From contig RQTK01000173.1 in NCBI GenBank assembly GCA_003991915.1, forward strand, positions 300,032 to 364,031: a stretch of 64,000 nt of DNA. The letters run 5' to 3'. Shown here one piece after another: positions 1-11,761 of the stretch. The notes beneath the pieces are model-generated. The model saw only the letters and a program-made list of their open reading frames with translations, was not told the DNA's origin and searched no databases. Numbering within the stretch: the first letter of the stretch is position 1; the number at the start of each line of letters is the position of its first letter. Position numbers and translations under genes: made by a program. The stretch is from Elysia chlorotica (Eukaryota > Mollusca > Gastropoda > Plakobranchidae).

Positions 1-342
1 AAGCTACAAAAAATTAACATAAAAACAACATGAAACGAATCACGTTTAATCATAAGCACCATGTTTTGGTTATAGCGGTGAAGATAAAGTTGTTGCATAG
101 ATAATGACAGAAAAAATATTTTAAAAATAATTAGAGTTAACTACAAAAAAGGAGATCTGAGCCAGTATGCGAGTCGTTTTTGTCGTAGTAACTTTGTGTC
201 GTAAACTACTCTTTCCTGGTAAGTTGTATGCAACTGAGTGTTTTACTTTTGTTTAGCCGCTAAGTTGACTTACTACGCTCTTACTTAGTAAGTCCGAAAT
301 ACCCAGTCGTACACCAAGTAAGTAAAGAAATAAAAGAGTTAC

Positions 343-2545
343 CTGTACAGCAGTATGAGGAAGATGGGGCTGATGGCGTAAAGCTGTGTGTCCACGGCCA
401 GATACCACGTCCATCGCATACACTGGGCAGAGGGAAAGCAAGGCAAAACCATACTATATATAAAAGTCCTACTTGAGTTCCTTGACGATTAGTTTAAGTT
501 ATTGATTATTTTATACATAGTATTTGTACACATTATTTTTCAGTTACCCCTGCGTCTTCATTTATTTGTCAAGTTCACATGATGAAACGGTCCGAGAGTT
601 GTGATGTGCCTTTTTAATTGTATATATTTATTTTTAAGAATTTAAACGTGTATTGAACAATGTTTGTTATGATTCGCGGCTTTAATGCTTAAAATAATGA
701 CATACATAATGATATTCTGCTTTTTAATATAAATTAAGCTTGAAGTAATCAAAATCAAATTCAAAATAAATCACAAAGTAAAATTAAACGATTTGTGTCT
801 AAAATTTCAAAACACCTTTTCTTCACTAGTACACATATAATTTTATTATAATCGCCTCCACCCCGAAAACACTTGACGAATGCAACAGCGCAAAACTCTC
901 TACAAAATTCCATTTCTGCCAGACTACTCTCCAACTGGCACCCGATACAGCTCTAGTCCCACACCTGCGCTTTGGTCATGTTGTTGATGTAGAGGATCCC
1001 GAGTACAGGGCTGTTGACTAATGCAGCAACGCAAAACTTTTTAATGAAGTGTAATTTATGCTATGCTACTCTCTAACTGTCACTCGATAGATTTTTAGGG
1101 CTACAGCCGCACACCTGCGATTTGGTCATGTTGTTGATGTAGAGGAGGTTGTACCACCAGGTGTCCGCGCACTGGTGTCTCGTGTCCTCGATGCCGTGCG
1201 AGGGCCAGAGTGGGGCCTTCTCCCAGTACTGGAACGTCGTGGCGAAGATGAACAGCACCATCATCATGGGTGGGGTCAGTCTTGGTTAGGATAAAATACA
1301 TAGTGAAATAAATACTTTATTAGTCTCTTTTTTGGGTGAAATTGACAAAAAGTTGGGAGTTATTGTTGTTGAGTTGGTTTAACGTCCAACATCAGCACTA
1401 TATAGGCTACATTGATGAACAGCACCATCATCATGGGAGGGGTCAGTCTGGGTTAGGATAACATACAAAGTCAAAGAAATACTTTATTGGTCTTTTTTTT
1501 TTTGAGGGGGGGTTGGGGTCGAAACTGACAAGAGTTGGGAGTTAGTGTTGTTGAGTTGGTTTAACGTCCAACATCAGCACTATATAGGCTATATTGTGGA
1601 CGGGTCTCAATACGGACGTCTGATAATTGTATGTGCTGCCTCACACGAGACAGGACGGGGATACCATGGCTCCTGACTCAGTCGGCCACATTAGACTGAC
1701 ACCGACCCAACCAGTAGGGAGAGTAATCGCCAGGGCTCGAATCCGGACCTTTTGCGTCGGAAGCCGATGTTCTACCCCTAGACCACCTCGCCCTCCGACA
1801 AGAGTTGGGAAAGAGATTGAGTAAAATAACGAATTAAAGTACGGAAAAATAACTGTTAAAGAAAGGTGGATAAAATGTGTGTAAATTCATGATGTATGAA
1901 GTTTCAAAATATATTGAGAATAGAATGCATAGACCATAGTAACTAAACTTAAAAATAATTATATCAAACTGTTTTATTGAGAATCTTTCCTCTGAGCGTG
2001 TCACATAAAAGGATGTTATTATATCCAGATTCAACAGTTGGGGTCAGTTGCCATATAATAAATATGTATACTGATCTATTAAAATGTCAAAACGATGAAC
2101 GAAAAACTGGAATATCTTTTCCTTGTTACATAGGCCTTGTTGTAATTTATTTATAGGATTAAACAAAAATACTTAAATGCGTTCTACAAAAATTACTAAT
2201 GACTCTGTTTTAATGCGGACTGAATTCGAATGATTAGTGTTGGGACTTTCAATAAACGAAAATCAACCATCTATTTAACAGTGTTGCTTCGCACTTTGTG
2301 ATGAAATTTTGCTTTGTTTGTTTAACTTGTGTTACCTGAGGTAGCGGTGCAGGTAGAACAGGTGCCACTTCATCCTTCCATTCAGGTGTTCCAATGCCTT
2401 CATCACATTATAGGATACCAGGAGACCACTGAGGGTGTAAGGGACAGATTGCAACGCATTAAAAATCATATCGTAGCTAGTCTTTGCGTAAAAATGCAAT
2501 TTTGCTTGAATAAATATACCGTATACCTACCTAAGGTCGTTTTTA

Positions 2546-2608
<63 letters not shown>

Positions 2609-4632
2609 AGTTGCTGTTGTTGTTGTTGTTGTTGTTATTTGTTCTTTTTTAATATACCTTTTTATGTGTGTGTGTGTGATTTTAAGAGAGTCTAATTGAT
2701 AACTACTTAAGATATCACTATTTTTTATTATTAAATATAATTATTCAATCCTTTTAACATCTCAAAAATTGTTTTTAAAAAATATAAGTAGATTTCAAAG
2801 AATCAAACGGAAAGTTTTGCTACCCATCGTTCGTCAGTTTAACAGTGGATTATGTGAAAGGTTGATGGGGAAAAGCGCTATCTTAATGAAAAAATCCTAT
2901 ATCTGCCAATAAAAGGAAATAATTTTTATATGCTATAGAAACCCTATATAGGATATTTGAATGTCAAAAATCTCCTGTATCTATCAATTAGCCCATAAAT
3001 CGCATATCCTAGAGATCCCATATCTATGAATAAGATGTGAAATAGAATCTTAGAAAGATCCTTATATCAATAAGAGACTTCACTAATCACAGCTTTATAA
3101 TGTGTGTCAGAAATTTACCTGAAGACCAAAAAGGTATCACAAGCATAGGTTGAGTTGCGGTTAAATAGTATGTTATAAAGATCATTATACCAATAAGACG
3201 CTTCTCTAAATATAGCTTTATTAAGCGTGTCAGGACTTTACCTGAAGACCAAAAAGGTGTCACAAGCATAGGTTGAGTTGATGAGAATCTGTATGCCGGG
3301 ATCTGGGGCCTTGTCCGTTACGTAGGATATGAAGTTGGCTGGAAAACATACATGTATTAGGGAGAGTATGACATAACAGAGGATGTGAGATCTAGAGCTA
3401 CACTGCATTATCCTGTGCAGCACCGTTAGTCTGTTTACCAAGCTCGCACCAAACAAGCAACCAACCAACCAACCAAACACCCAGACACCTCACGCCCGCG
3501 CCTATATAATTGGCAAAGAGTATAGTGTGTCTTGCCAGTCTACCAAACTTGCACCAACCAACCAACCAACCGACCAACCACCCAACCAACCAACCACCCA
3601 ACCAACCAACCAACCACCCAACCAACCAACCAAACACCCAATCAACCAACCACCCAACCACCTCACCCCCGCGGCTAGTGGTGAAGAGTATAGTGTGTCT
3701 AGCCAGTCTACCAAACTTGCACCAACCAACCAACCAACCAACCAACCAACCAACCAACAGTCAATAAACCAACCAACCAACCATCCAACCAACCAATCAA
3801 CCAACCAACCAACCAAGTAACCAACCAACCACCAACCAACCAACCAGGCGCCTCACCCCCGCGGCTCGTGGTGAAGAGAATCGTGTGCCCACCCAATCCA
3901 CCAATCTTGCACCAACCAACCAACCAACCAACCAACCAACCACCCAACCAACCAACCACCCAACCACCTCACCCCCGCGGCTAGTGGTGAAGAGAATCGT
4001 GTGTCCAGCCACGATCCAGGAGATGGTGAGCACCCTCATGCCAACCAGTCTGCCAAACTTACAAAAACCAACCAACCAACCAACCAACCACCCAACCAAC
4101 CATCCAAACAACCACCCAACCAAGCAGACACCTCACCCCCGCGGCTGGTGGTGAAGAGAATCGTGTGTCCAGCCACAATCCAGGAGATGGTGAGCACTCT
4201 CATGCCACAGATACAGTCCAGGGACTCGCCACCGTTCGAGTGGGTTTCTAGAAGCTTCGGGAGGTTCAGCTTGGCGGAGAAACACAGGAGGACCCGCACC
4301 AGTATGTCTGGGGATCAAATTAACACAGTGACCTTGATGGTGTTTTTATTGGTTAGGTTAACAGTAGTTTATTTGACAGTGTAAATCAAAATTTTTTGTT
4401 ATTGTTCTAAGTTGTCCATAAATTCAAGTTGGGGCATTTCTGGCTTTGTCTCTGTCTATCTATATGTCTATGCCTCTTCTCTATCTCTATCTATCTATCT
4501 CTCTCTCTTTCCTCTCTCAAACTCTCTTTCTCTCCTACTTCTTCCTTCTATTTCTCTGTCGCGTGTCTGTCCGACTATCTCTATGTCTGTCTGCACTCTT
4601 TTCAACTCTCTCTATCTCCCTCTCTGTCTTTC

Positions 4633-4679
<47 letters not shown>

Positions 4680-5627
4680 CTCTCAAATTAAGAGGATTCG
4701 AAACCCACATACTCTTTTATATTTGCGCCAGGCGTTGAACATTGTATTAATCGTTTTGGAAGTTTATTACAGACGTGTTTCCAACTAACACACCACAAAA
4801 AAATAAATCTGTTAAAAAGTACATAATAAAAGAGACTGACTTTTCCGAAGGAGCGACCCCCTGGGCAGTGGTTGGACTAACGCTTGACACTCGCTATCCT
4901 CCATCTCGGCGTTGATGGAGCCGTTCATGATAGGCTGCGGTCGACCTGGTACGAAAATAGTTTTGGTGGGTTGTGAAAGCACCAGGATCTAGAACAGACA
5001 CAGAGGCTAAGCATTTGGTGATAGCTGAGTTTGTTTAACGTCCAACAAAAAACAACAACATCAACTACAACAACGACAACAGCAACAACAACAACAACAA
5101 CTACAACAACGACGACAACAACAACAACAATAACAACAACAACAACGACGACAACAACAACAACAACAACAACAACAGCTCGTACCTTTAGAGTCATGTC
5201 AGGTATTTATTTATTTTATCATAGCTTCAGTTTATCTCTATGTTTATCATTACAGTAAAAACTCACCAGTACCGTTAGAGAGGACGGTGCCCATATCTTC
5301 TGGCAAGGGCGGGGCCATTATGTCCACGATTGTACTCACGATAACCACAAGGGCCAGGAGCAAGAACGTCGATCTGGAGTGTTTAAGTTTAATACAACAA
5401 TAAAAGTTGAATGTTGATCGTGAACAATTAGTATACATATATACATTTCATGTAGTTTATTTGTCTGTGGTACAGAGGTTAACTAGAAAGACAGAGAGGG
5501 AGAGAGATAGAGAGAGAGAGAGAGAGGGAGAGAGAGAGAGAGTGAGTGACGGGTGGGGAGATAAATAGAAGGTTAGAGTTAAAAAGAGCGACAGGGACAG
5601 AGAGAGAGACGATAAAAGAGAGTGAGG

Positions 5628-5669
<42 letters not shown>

Positions 5670-8600
5670 TTTGTGTATGTAAACATTTCAAAATAGTCTA
5701 TCTTCTATACTCCAAGACCATTAGCTCAATGTTTACCTTACTCTGGCTGTCTTTGTTCTCAAGCATATCTGCATACTTAGAATTACCAAGCCATGTTTAA
5801 AAAAAACTCTGCATACCGCATGAGAGAAAAACAGTTTACAGTTCTTTATGGTAAATATGCGTTGTGAAGGTTGCACTCTCTGGTTTGAAGTTACCATTAT
5901 TTGAAAGACTATCTTGGTTTACTGATATGGCCTAAATAGCGCTGATGTTGGACGTTAAACCAACTCAACAACAGCAACATCTTGGTTTACTTACAAGGCA
6001 CCAATGGCTTTGGCGTTTGGTGGGTTTTCCCTCTGACACAGCACACTTTTAGACACAGTCCATTTCTTCAGTTTTGATACGGCCAAAACTGAACAGAGGG
6101 GTAAAGGTTATTATGAATTGCATGAGTTTAAGATGGAGTCACCTAAGAGAACAAAATTTGCAGTGAAAATCAAACTAAGTTATAATTTTTAATGAACATT
6201 TTTGCGTCACTCTGTGCATTCTCCTCCTCATCCTCCCAAAAAGAAAGAAAAAACTCCATTTGGGGAAAAAACCGGAGACCTCCCGATTGAGAGACCAACG
6301 CTCTACCACTTGGGCTAGTTAGCCTCCGAAATAATGTAGTACTTACGGCGGTCCACCAAAATGTCAACATCCTCGTCAGTACAGGCCGCCGGGAAACACA
6401 TGCCTTGGGTTGAGGAAACCATCACAACGTGAGAACCGTCGTCAAAATACTGAGGCAAAATAATTATATCACATATCACATAATATCTCATGATTATCAT
6501 GAAAAGTAAATCAGTGGGTAAAGTTCCTACATGTATATAAAAAGGCTTTTGTTAAACCAAACAGATTTAAAACAGTTCTTATAACATGAGAAGAAGCTAA
6601 AACATGAAATACAATCAGGAGGACTCTTAAAGCGTGGAACCGTCGTCAAAAAACAGGCAAAATATGTCACTCGTTACGGAATGTAAATCAGTGGGTAAAG
6701 TTTGTATATAAAAAAGATGTGATTAAAAAAAAAAAGATTTGTTTGAAAGCAAGGGAAAAAATATAACGACAAAATGCATCCAATTTATTGTTCATTTAAT
6801 TTTCTTTCTTGTGATTTGTTTGTTTTTGTTGTTGCTGGGGGGATTTTTGTTTTTGTTTTTCTTTGTTTTTCTTTTTTGTTTTTTGTTGGGTTGTTGTTGG
6901 GTTGGTTTGTTGTTGTTGTTTTTTTTTTTGGGGGGGGGGTGGAGGTTAATTTTATGCTTCCTTCATTGGTTTTTAACAATCCCTTTCTTTTAAAACAAAA
7001 AAAAATATAAACCAACCCGGATGTCCGCCGCACAGTAGAGCCACCAGGATCTAGGACTCTTAAAGCGTAGGAACCGTCGTCGAAAAACTGAGGCAAAATG
7101 TATCAATAGTTATGAAAAGTAAAACAGTAGGTAAAGCTCGTATGTAAAAAGCCTGAGGTTAAAACAAACAGATTTAAAATAGATCTTATAACATGAGAAG
7201 AAGCTAAAACATGAATTACAATCAGGACTCTTACAGCGGAGGAACGTCGAAAAACTGAGGCAAGATGTAACGTTTGTTATAAAGCAAAATTTCCTAGCAG
7301 GTGAAACAGTTTAGTTTAAAGGTTATGTACTACTGTATTTGTATATTACTTGTGCCATAAAGACAAACCGAAGTATAAAACATAGCTATACATATCATAT
7401 CAATTTCATTATTTCATGATGATTTTCTCTGGCAATAACCTGATCCCTTCCACCTACAAAAATAAAATTAAAAAAAAAAAACAATGCAAAGAGAATAATT
7501 TTTTTAAGGAAAAGATATAACAACAAGAAAAGGCATCCATATTATTGTTTATTAAATTTCTTTGTTGCCCTGTGTTTGGTTTTTTGCTGTTTGTTTGTTT
7601 GATGTTTTTGATTCGTTGTTGTTGTTTTTTTTTTTTTGTTATTGTTTTTGTTTTTTTGTTTTTCTTGTTGTTTTTGTTTGGGGGGTTGTTTTTTTTTTTG
7701 TTTTTTTTTTGTTTTTGTTGTTGTTGTTTTTTTGTTTGTTGGTTGTTTTGGTGCTGTTGTTTTGTTGTTGTTGTTGTTGTTTTGTTGTTTTTTGTTGTTG
7801 GTTTTTTGTTGATTTTTTAGGGGGGGGGGGGTGTTACTTTTATGGTTTCTTCATTTTGTTTTTAACCATTCCTCTCCAAAAATTTAACTCTTTCAAAACA
7901 TGCAAACCAACCCGAATGTCCGCCGCACAGTAGAGCCCCTTGACTGGCATCTTATCCGTGTCCACGTCATCATCGCGTTTCCGCCTGGCCGGACTGTACT
8001 CCAGCTTGGAGCATTCTCGGAAATCCCCGAACGACCTGATGTTTCCCTCCAGCAAACCTGCCTGGGTCTTTCCCCAAGCGTCCAGCACTGGAGAGATGGT
8101 AGGAGTCGTGAGTACATGTACAAGGTAGCAGTAGTTAAGTAGCTTAGAACTCGTCGTAAGCCTTCTTATTCTTATGTCTTAAGACGAGTAAGCTTACCAC
8201 TATGTTGTACTAACGATCCCAGACGTTGAAGAAGGGTGTAAAGATACTCTTCAAAGGGAAAAAATAAACATAAAAAGGAGCTTTTCGATGAAAAGATCGA
8301 AACCTCAAAGCACCGACACGGCCAGTCAAATTATGCTAACTTCACCCAAGAGTTGATTGAGTTGGTTTATTATCCAACATCTGCACGTTAAAAGCCATAT
8401 TGTTAACGGGCCCCAAGACTGACGTCTGACAATTTTACGTGCTGCCACAAACAAGACAGGGCGTGGATACCATGATTCCTGCCTCAGCCGGTCACATTAT
8501 ACTGACACCGACCTAACTAGTTGTGAAAGGAATGGACAAAATACATTTTTGATCTTCTGATCTGGAAACCAACGCTCTGCCACTTGAGCCAGATCGCCTC

Positions 8601-10036
8601 GCTATTACTACAACCAAACCAGTAGGTAAAAATGGTGTGGTCTAAACGGGGATCGATCTCGTAACCTTTCATGTTTGTCCTGTTCGATCCACTGTTCCAT
8701 TGAACCTACCAACTCCCCCCCCCACACACACACACATATATATATACACACACCTTTCAACCAGCCTTATCATGTTGTACATACATGTGCTCATAGTTCT
8801 AATCTATTTATTTAGGGTTAAACATACTTTTCAAGGCCCACCACTCCGTCTCGACCAAGCTCTTGATAAAATGGCCAATATGGCGTCTGCATTCTGGGGA
8901 CAGTGGTCTCCACCTATCAACGGGAGTGATGTCCCTTGGTGGATGACTCTTCTGCGAATGTCCACCAACCTTTTCTCTATCTACACCGTTTCCTTTTATT
9001 TGCTTCCCATCGTCATTTGGTGATGCCAGTACAATGTGTTCTTTGGTAGGAGCTCCAGTTTCAAATGTCGGGATATTGTTTCCAAAGGTAGCTTGTAAAT
9101 TTGGTATTTCTTGGTTGTCTTGTAAAGATGTTTCATCTTTAAAGAATAACTTGTCATCGTTTGAATTACTCAAAACATCTGTGAGTCCAAGTCTTTCAAT
9201 TACGTGAAATCTGAAATAAGCATTATATGAACTGATAATTTGGGATGCAATGATGTAAGATATCATTTTTGGTTGCTATACTATTTTTATTAATGAATAG
9301 TTGGCAACGTTATTTTGGATTTTTAAAGAATGGAGGAGAAAAAAACAACTAAGCCTACATAGACCTTTTGATTTTGATTAGTTTATGAGCCTGGTTATAC
9401 CTAATAAATAGATAAATATTATTAGTTTTAAAAACATATATGAATATATACAATTTTAATTTCCGTTTTGAATGAAAGAGAAAAGGCGAATAATACACAA
9501 AACACTTCCTTTTATGTTCGCCGACAGAACTAAGAATAGATTTTTTTTCTAAATTTATGGTCAAATCTAATAGTTGCATATCAAAGTTAATTGATTAACC
9601 CTCTCAGAAAGATGTCCATTTGAGACCACTAACTGCGTTGCAGTTTTTGACTAACAGAAGGGAAAAGAATGTGACCACATCCGTTTGTTCTATTTAATTA
9701 TTTCCATATTTACACATCTTCTTTTACAGTTACTTGTTCCTGTATTTACTCCATTCTTTTCATTTGATATTCTAACCACCAACGCAGTGCATTTTAGACT
9801 ATAGACACTTACTCCGTTGCATTGTGAAGAGCTTGCTTGATCTGATCGTAAAAGAGAGGCAACCCATTTCCTTTCATAAGATCCCTTATCCTCTTATCTC
9901 CCTTGAATTTTTTATAGGACTGTAAAGTCTTTGGTAACTCCTCCATGAGACTGTCGTAGCTGAATGGCTGACATTTTACATCCACGAAGAAAGCAACTAT
10001 GCACACACCAAGTAACAGCAGTTTGTAATAAGCCAT
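343..10036 (-). CDS. NRF-6-like acyltransferase-3 membrane protein, partial (3' end beyond left edge)
   Basis: Twelve coding exons on the minus strand, in order: 10036-9813, 9210-8828, 8087-7912, 6449-6347, 6088-5995, 5373-5267, 4945-4841, 4307-4137, 3338-3242, 2428-2336, 1280-1115, 422-343. All have AG/GT borders and phases that join, giving 599 codons with more to the left. The first exon begins with a signal peptide (hydrophobic core [12 protein letters not shown], cut near VKC). Residues about 75-330 match the NRF domain: [11 protein letters not shown], the block [15 protein letters not shown] followed by GDFRECSKL, then [10 protein letters not shown] and [19 protein letters not shown] membrane segment ([17 protein letters not shown]) follows, then acyltransferase-3 hallmarks: [29 protein letters not shown] with its conserved His, [39 protein letters not shown] and [13 protein letters not shown]. 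elegans NRF-6 is linked to gut lipid and drug uptake; the substrate here is unknown. Introns hold partial copies of several exon ends (listed separately). Confidence 0.93.
957..996 (-). pseudogene. Partial copy of NRF-6 exon 1115-1280 donor end
   Basis: The stretch holding the reverse complement of LYINNMTK plus a donor-like GTGTG repeats the real donor end at 1109-1148. Flanks back to about 870 match those at about 1013-1108, so the copied unit is roughly 145 bp. Confidence 0.7.
1341..1413 (-). mobile_element. SINE tail fragment captured in a tandem duplication
   Basis: Carries the element tail (ttgagttggtttaacgtcca) and stops abruptly at 1413, where the copied exon end begins. It matches the first part of the full SINE that starts at 1541, including its left flank (gacaaaaagttggga). 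Confidence 0.75.
1414..1450 (-). pseudogene. Partial copy of NRF-6 exon 1115-1280 acceptor end
   Basis: Repeats 1253-1285: the acceptor AG followed by ACTGACC and the Met-Met-Met-Val start of the exon. This decoy acceptor (cccag) looks stronger than the real one (ccaag). Confidence 0.75.
1541..1796 (-). mobile_element. tRNA-derived SINE, near full length, with 14-bp target-site duplication
   Basis: The reverse strand begins with a tRNA-like head (box A-like TGGTCTAGGGGTAGAACATC, box B-like GATTCGAGCC), then the shared body and a tail ending GTTAAACCAACTCAACAAC. The flanking 14-mer gacaagagttggga occurs at 1527-1540 and 1797-1810. Confidence 0.85.
2550..2638. repeat. (GTT)n microsatellite
   Basis: GTT units in an NRF-6 intron, with one interruption. 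Confidence 0.95.
3117..3160 (-). pseudogene. Partial copy of NRF-6 exon 3242-3338 donor end
   Basis: Repeats the coding end [11 protein letters not shown] plus the donor GTAAA, seen in full at 3236-3283. The flanks are also repeated (cttctctaaatatagcttta against cttcactaatcacagcttta), giving a unit of about 123 bp. Confidence 0.8.
3440..4125 (-). repeat. (CCAA)n minisatellite carrying four extra copies of an NRF-6 exon donor end
   Basis: Blocks of CCAACCAA alternate with exon-derived blocks around 3480-3545, 3656-3718, 3845-3906 and 3965-4058. Each repeats the 3' end of exon 4137-4307 ([11 protein letters not shown] in the copies) with its GTGAGG donor; the block nearest the exon also includes [11 protein letters not shown]. 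The block furthest away is the most decayed. Long open frames of VGWL repeats here are an artefact of the 4-bp repeat. Confidence 0.85.
4446..4686. repeat. TC-rich microsatellite
   Basis: CTCT, CTAT and CTGT runs in an NRF-6 intron. Confidence 0.9.
5056..5178. repeat. (CAA)n microsatellite next to a SINE-tail word
   Basis: CAA units with CGA and CTA interruptions. The word gtttgtttaacgtccaac directly before it matches the SINE tail. Confidence 0.85.
5485..5668. repeat. (GA)n-rich microsatellite
   Basis: Two GA runs with a unique stretch between them, in an NRF-6 intron. Confidence 0.9.
5924..5978 (+). mobile_element. 5'-truncated SINE tail, 13-bp TSD overlapping an NRF-6 splice donor
   Basis: Contains gctgatgttggacgttaaac and a CAA-rich tail. 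The direct repeat atcttggtttact occurs at 5911-5923 and 5979-5991. The second copy overlaps the donor of exon 5995-6088 (donor hexamer at 5989-5994). Confidence 0.85.
6265..6332 (-). mobile_element. tRNA-like SINE head (second head type) beside an NRF-6 donor
   Basis: The reverse strand reads CTAGCCCAAGTGGTAGAGCG, a good box A, followed by GTTGGTCTC and a box B-like GAGGTCTCCGG. The recognisable SINE body is not seen here. It ends about 10 bp from the splice donor at 6341-6346. Confidence 0.55.
6627..7268 (-). repeat. Tandem copies of NRF-6 exon 6347-6449 acceptor end (three copies)
   Basis: Copies at about 6627-6664, 7052-7099 and 7227-7268 repeat the acceptor (gcctcag on the minus strand) plus the codons for FDDGS, with shared flanks (aaaagtaaatcagtgggtaaag; acatgagaagaagctaaaac). 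The real acceptor is at 6449/6450. Confidence 0.8.
7008..7038 (-). pseudogene. Partial copy of NRF-6 exon 7912-8087 donor end
   Basis: Repeats the donor (GTTGGTTT) and the YCAADIR codons seen at 7905-7935. The T/G-rich stretch before it (6820-6950) matches 7560-7830, so a unit of about 0.9 kb was duplicated in this intron. Confidence 0.75.
8354..8603 (-). mobile_element. SINE copy with the second tRNA-like head
   Basis: The body and tail match the family (ttgagttggttt; gggccccaagactgacgtct; gtcacattatactgacaccg). The head is GAGCGTTGG-type with GGCTCAAGTGGCAGAGCG, not the GGGGTAGAACATCGG type at 1541-1796. Confidence 0.75.
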
Positions 10037-10184
10037 AATTATTTTGATATACTTAGATCCAAAAAGGAAGAAAAACCACAGGATATTGTGTTGGCGTTGG
10101 TCGTTAACCCAATAGAGGGATAATATTGTAAATATCTGAGCAGTTGGGGAAGTTTGTCAACACATTATTTGCTTCTCCTCGCGG

Positions 10185-10290
10185 TTGCTGCTGCTGCTGC
10201 AGCTGTTGTTGTTGCTGTTGTTGTTGCTGTTGTTGTTGCTGCTGTTGTTGTTGTTGTGTTTTTTTTTGTTGTTGTTTTTTGTTGCTTTTG
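10185..10290. repeat. (GTT/GCT)n microsatellite
   Basis: TTG and CTG units just upstream of the NRF-6 first exon. The open frames of poly-Cys or poly-Gln across it are not genes. Confidence 0.9.
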
Positions 10291-11287
10291 TTTTTTATTG
10301 TGATTATACCATGTATGGTGGACTGTCCAGTGCTCTGTGAGAAAATAAACATCGAGCGATCGTCAGCTGTTGAAGGCGAAGAACCGTTGCATCGTCTAAC
10401 GTGTGTAAACTTGACGATCTGTTTCTATCCAAGCATCCTGGTAAAGCGTGAATGGTCAACACGATAACTTAAAAAAAAACACACACACAAAATATAACAC
10501 GAATCTACATTATATCAAGAAAATACTATTCCAATAGAAAAATAGAAATGGTTTGGTGTTGTTTTTACCGTTTTAAAACCGTTTAGTGTTTTAACAATCT
10601 AAAATAGTTCGATCTGCACCACCGAAAATCGGAAACGTAAAACCTTACACATCACACCCATGTTTAGTTAGTTTTTTCCACTGCGGCCTTGGATAGAATG
10701 ATAGTATGTAATACATAAAAGAAAACATGTCGTTTACTGTTTAGCGATTACTTTGGTCTGTATAATGCAGTGGGGTGTGCAATGTGAATAAAGATGATGG
10801 ACTAATGGTAATTGACAAAATGCCTCGGGGTGATTTGGACCTTCATCAGGCAAAGCCCAGAAGTCATAGTTCATTCTGACCTAGCCAGTAAGCGTGGATT
10901 AACAACTGGAAAAGATGGTGAAGGTAGCTGAAGAACGGGATTTTTCAAACAGTTTTGCGGGCATAATTATTGGATGGTTGTCTTAGTTCAAGCCGCGTGA
11001 AAGAAGGTGGTGGTTGATTGGGCTTTTGGTGTACTGCAATATGTGTACCTGTGTGAGTGGAGGTTGCTGGCTTGAGGGGCGGGGGGGGGGGGGGGGGTTG
11101 AAAAAACGNNTGAAGGTTGTCACGGAAGAGAGGGGTTAAAGATAGAGAGATAGATAGATAGAGATGGGTAGACAAGGAAAAAGACGAAGACAGAGAGACA
11201 GAAGCAAAATAAGAGCATGGAGTGAGTGTGAGTGTCTGCGTGTCTGTGTGTGTGTGTGTGTTAGAAACAAAAAAAGGCTAGGAAAGT

Positions 11288-11495
11288 TTTTGTTGAGTTT
11301 CTTTACCGTCCAACATCAGCACTGTATAGGCTATATTATAGAAAGATACCAATTTTATGTCCTGCCACACGCGAGACAGGGCGGGGACTGTCACAGCCGA
11401 TCCAACCAGTAGGGGTCGATATCGCCAAGATTCGAACCACGGACATCCTGCTTCGGGAGTCGGTATTCTACCCCTGGGCTATCGCGCCCCCCAAG
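11288..11495 (-). mobile_element. SINE copy, internally shortened
   Basis: Tail (gttgagtttctttaccgtcc), body (cacgcgagacagggcgggga) and head (ccgaagcaggatgtccgtgg on the reverse strand, then a box A-like GGGGTAGAAT) are present. About 50 bp of the body is missing. Confidence 0.75.
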
Positions 11496-11654
11496 GCAGG
11501 GATAGGCATTCATATACTAAGTATGAATTTGGATACTTGTCTTGGAGCGGAGTGAAAGGAGGTTATGGTTCGTTGGACTTTGTTTTGGTCTATAATAATA
11601 CTTGCTGGCTGATGGGGAAAGTATTAGGAAAGATTAAGATTGTCACTGAGAGAG

Positions 11655-11687
<33 letters not shown>

Positions 11688-11712
11688 GAAGGAAAGAGAG
11701 AGTGGGGTATGC

Positions 11713-11761
<49 letters not shown>

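Noticed and set aside
1700..1800. Possible tRNA genes (also at 12113, 13742, 17826 and 31990-32130)
   Set aside because: Box A and box B words are present, but the sequences do not close a full cloverleaf by eye and are joined to SINE bodies with TSDs.
3398..4154. Open frames coding for VGWLVGWL or NQPTNQPT repeats
   Set aside because: They come from a 4-bp CCAA repeat, are open in several frames and on both strands, and overlap exon debris of the NRF-6 gene.
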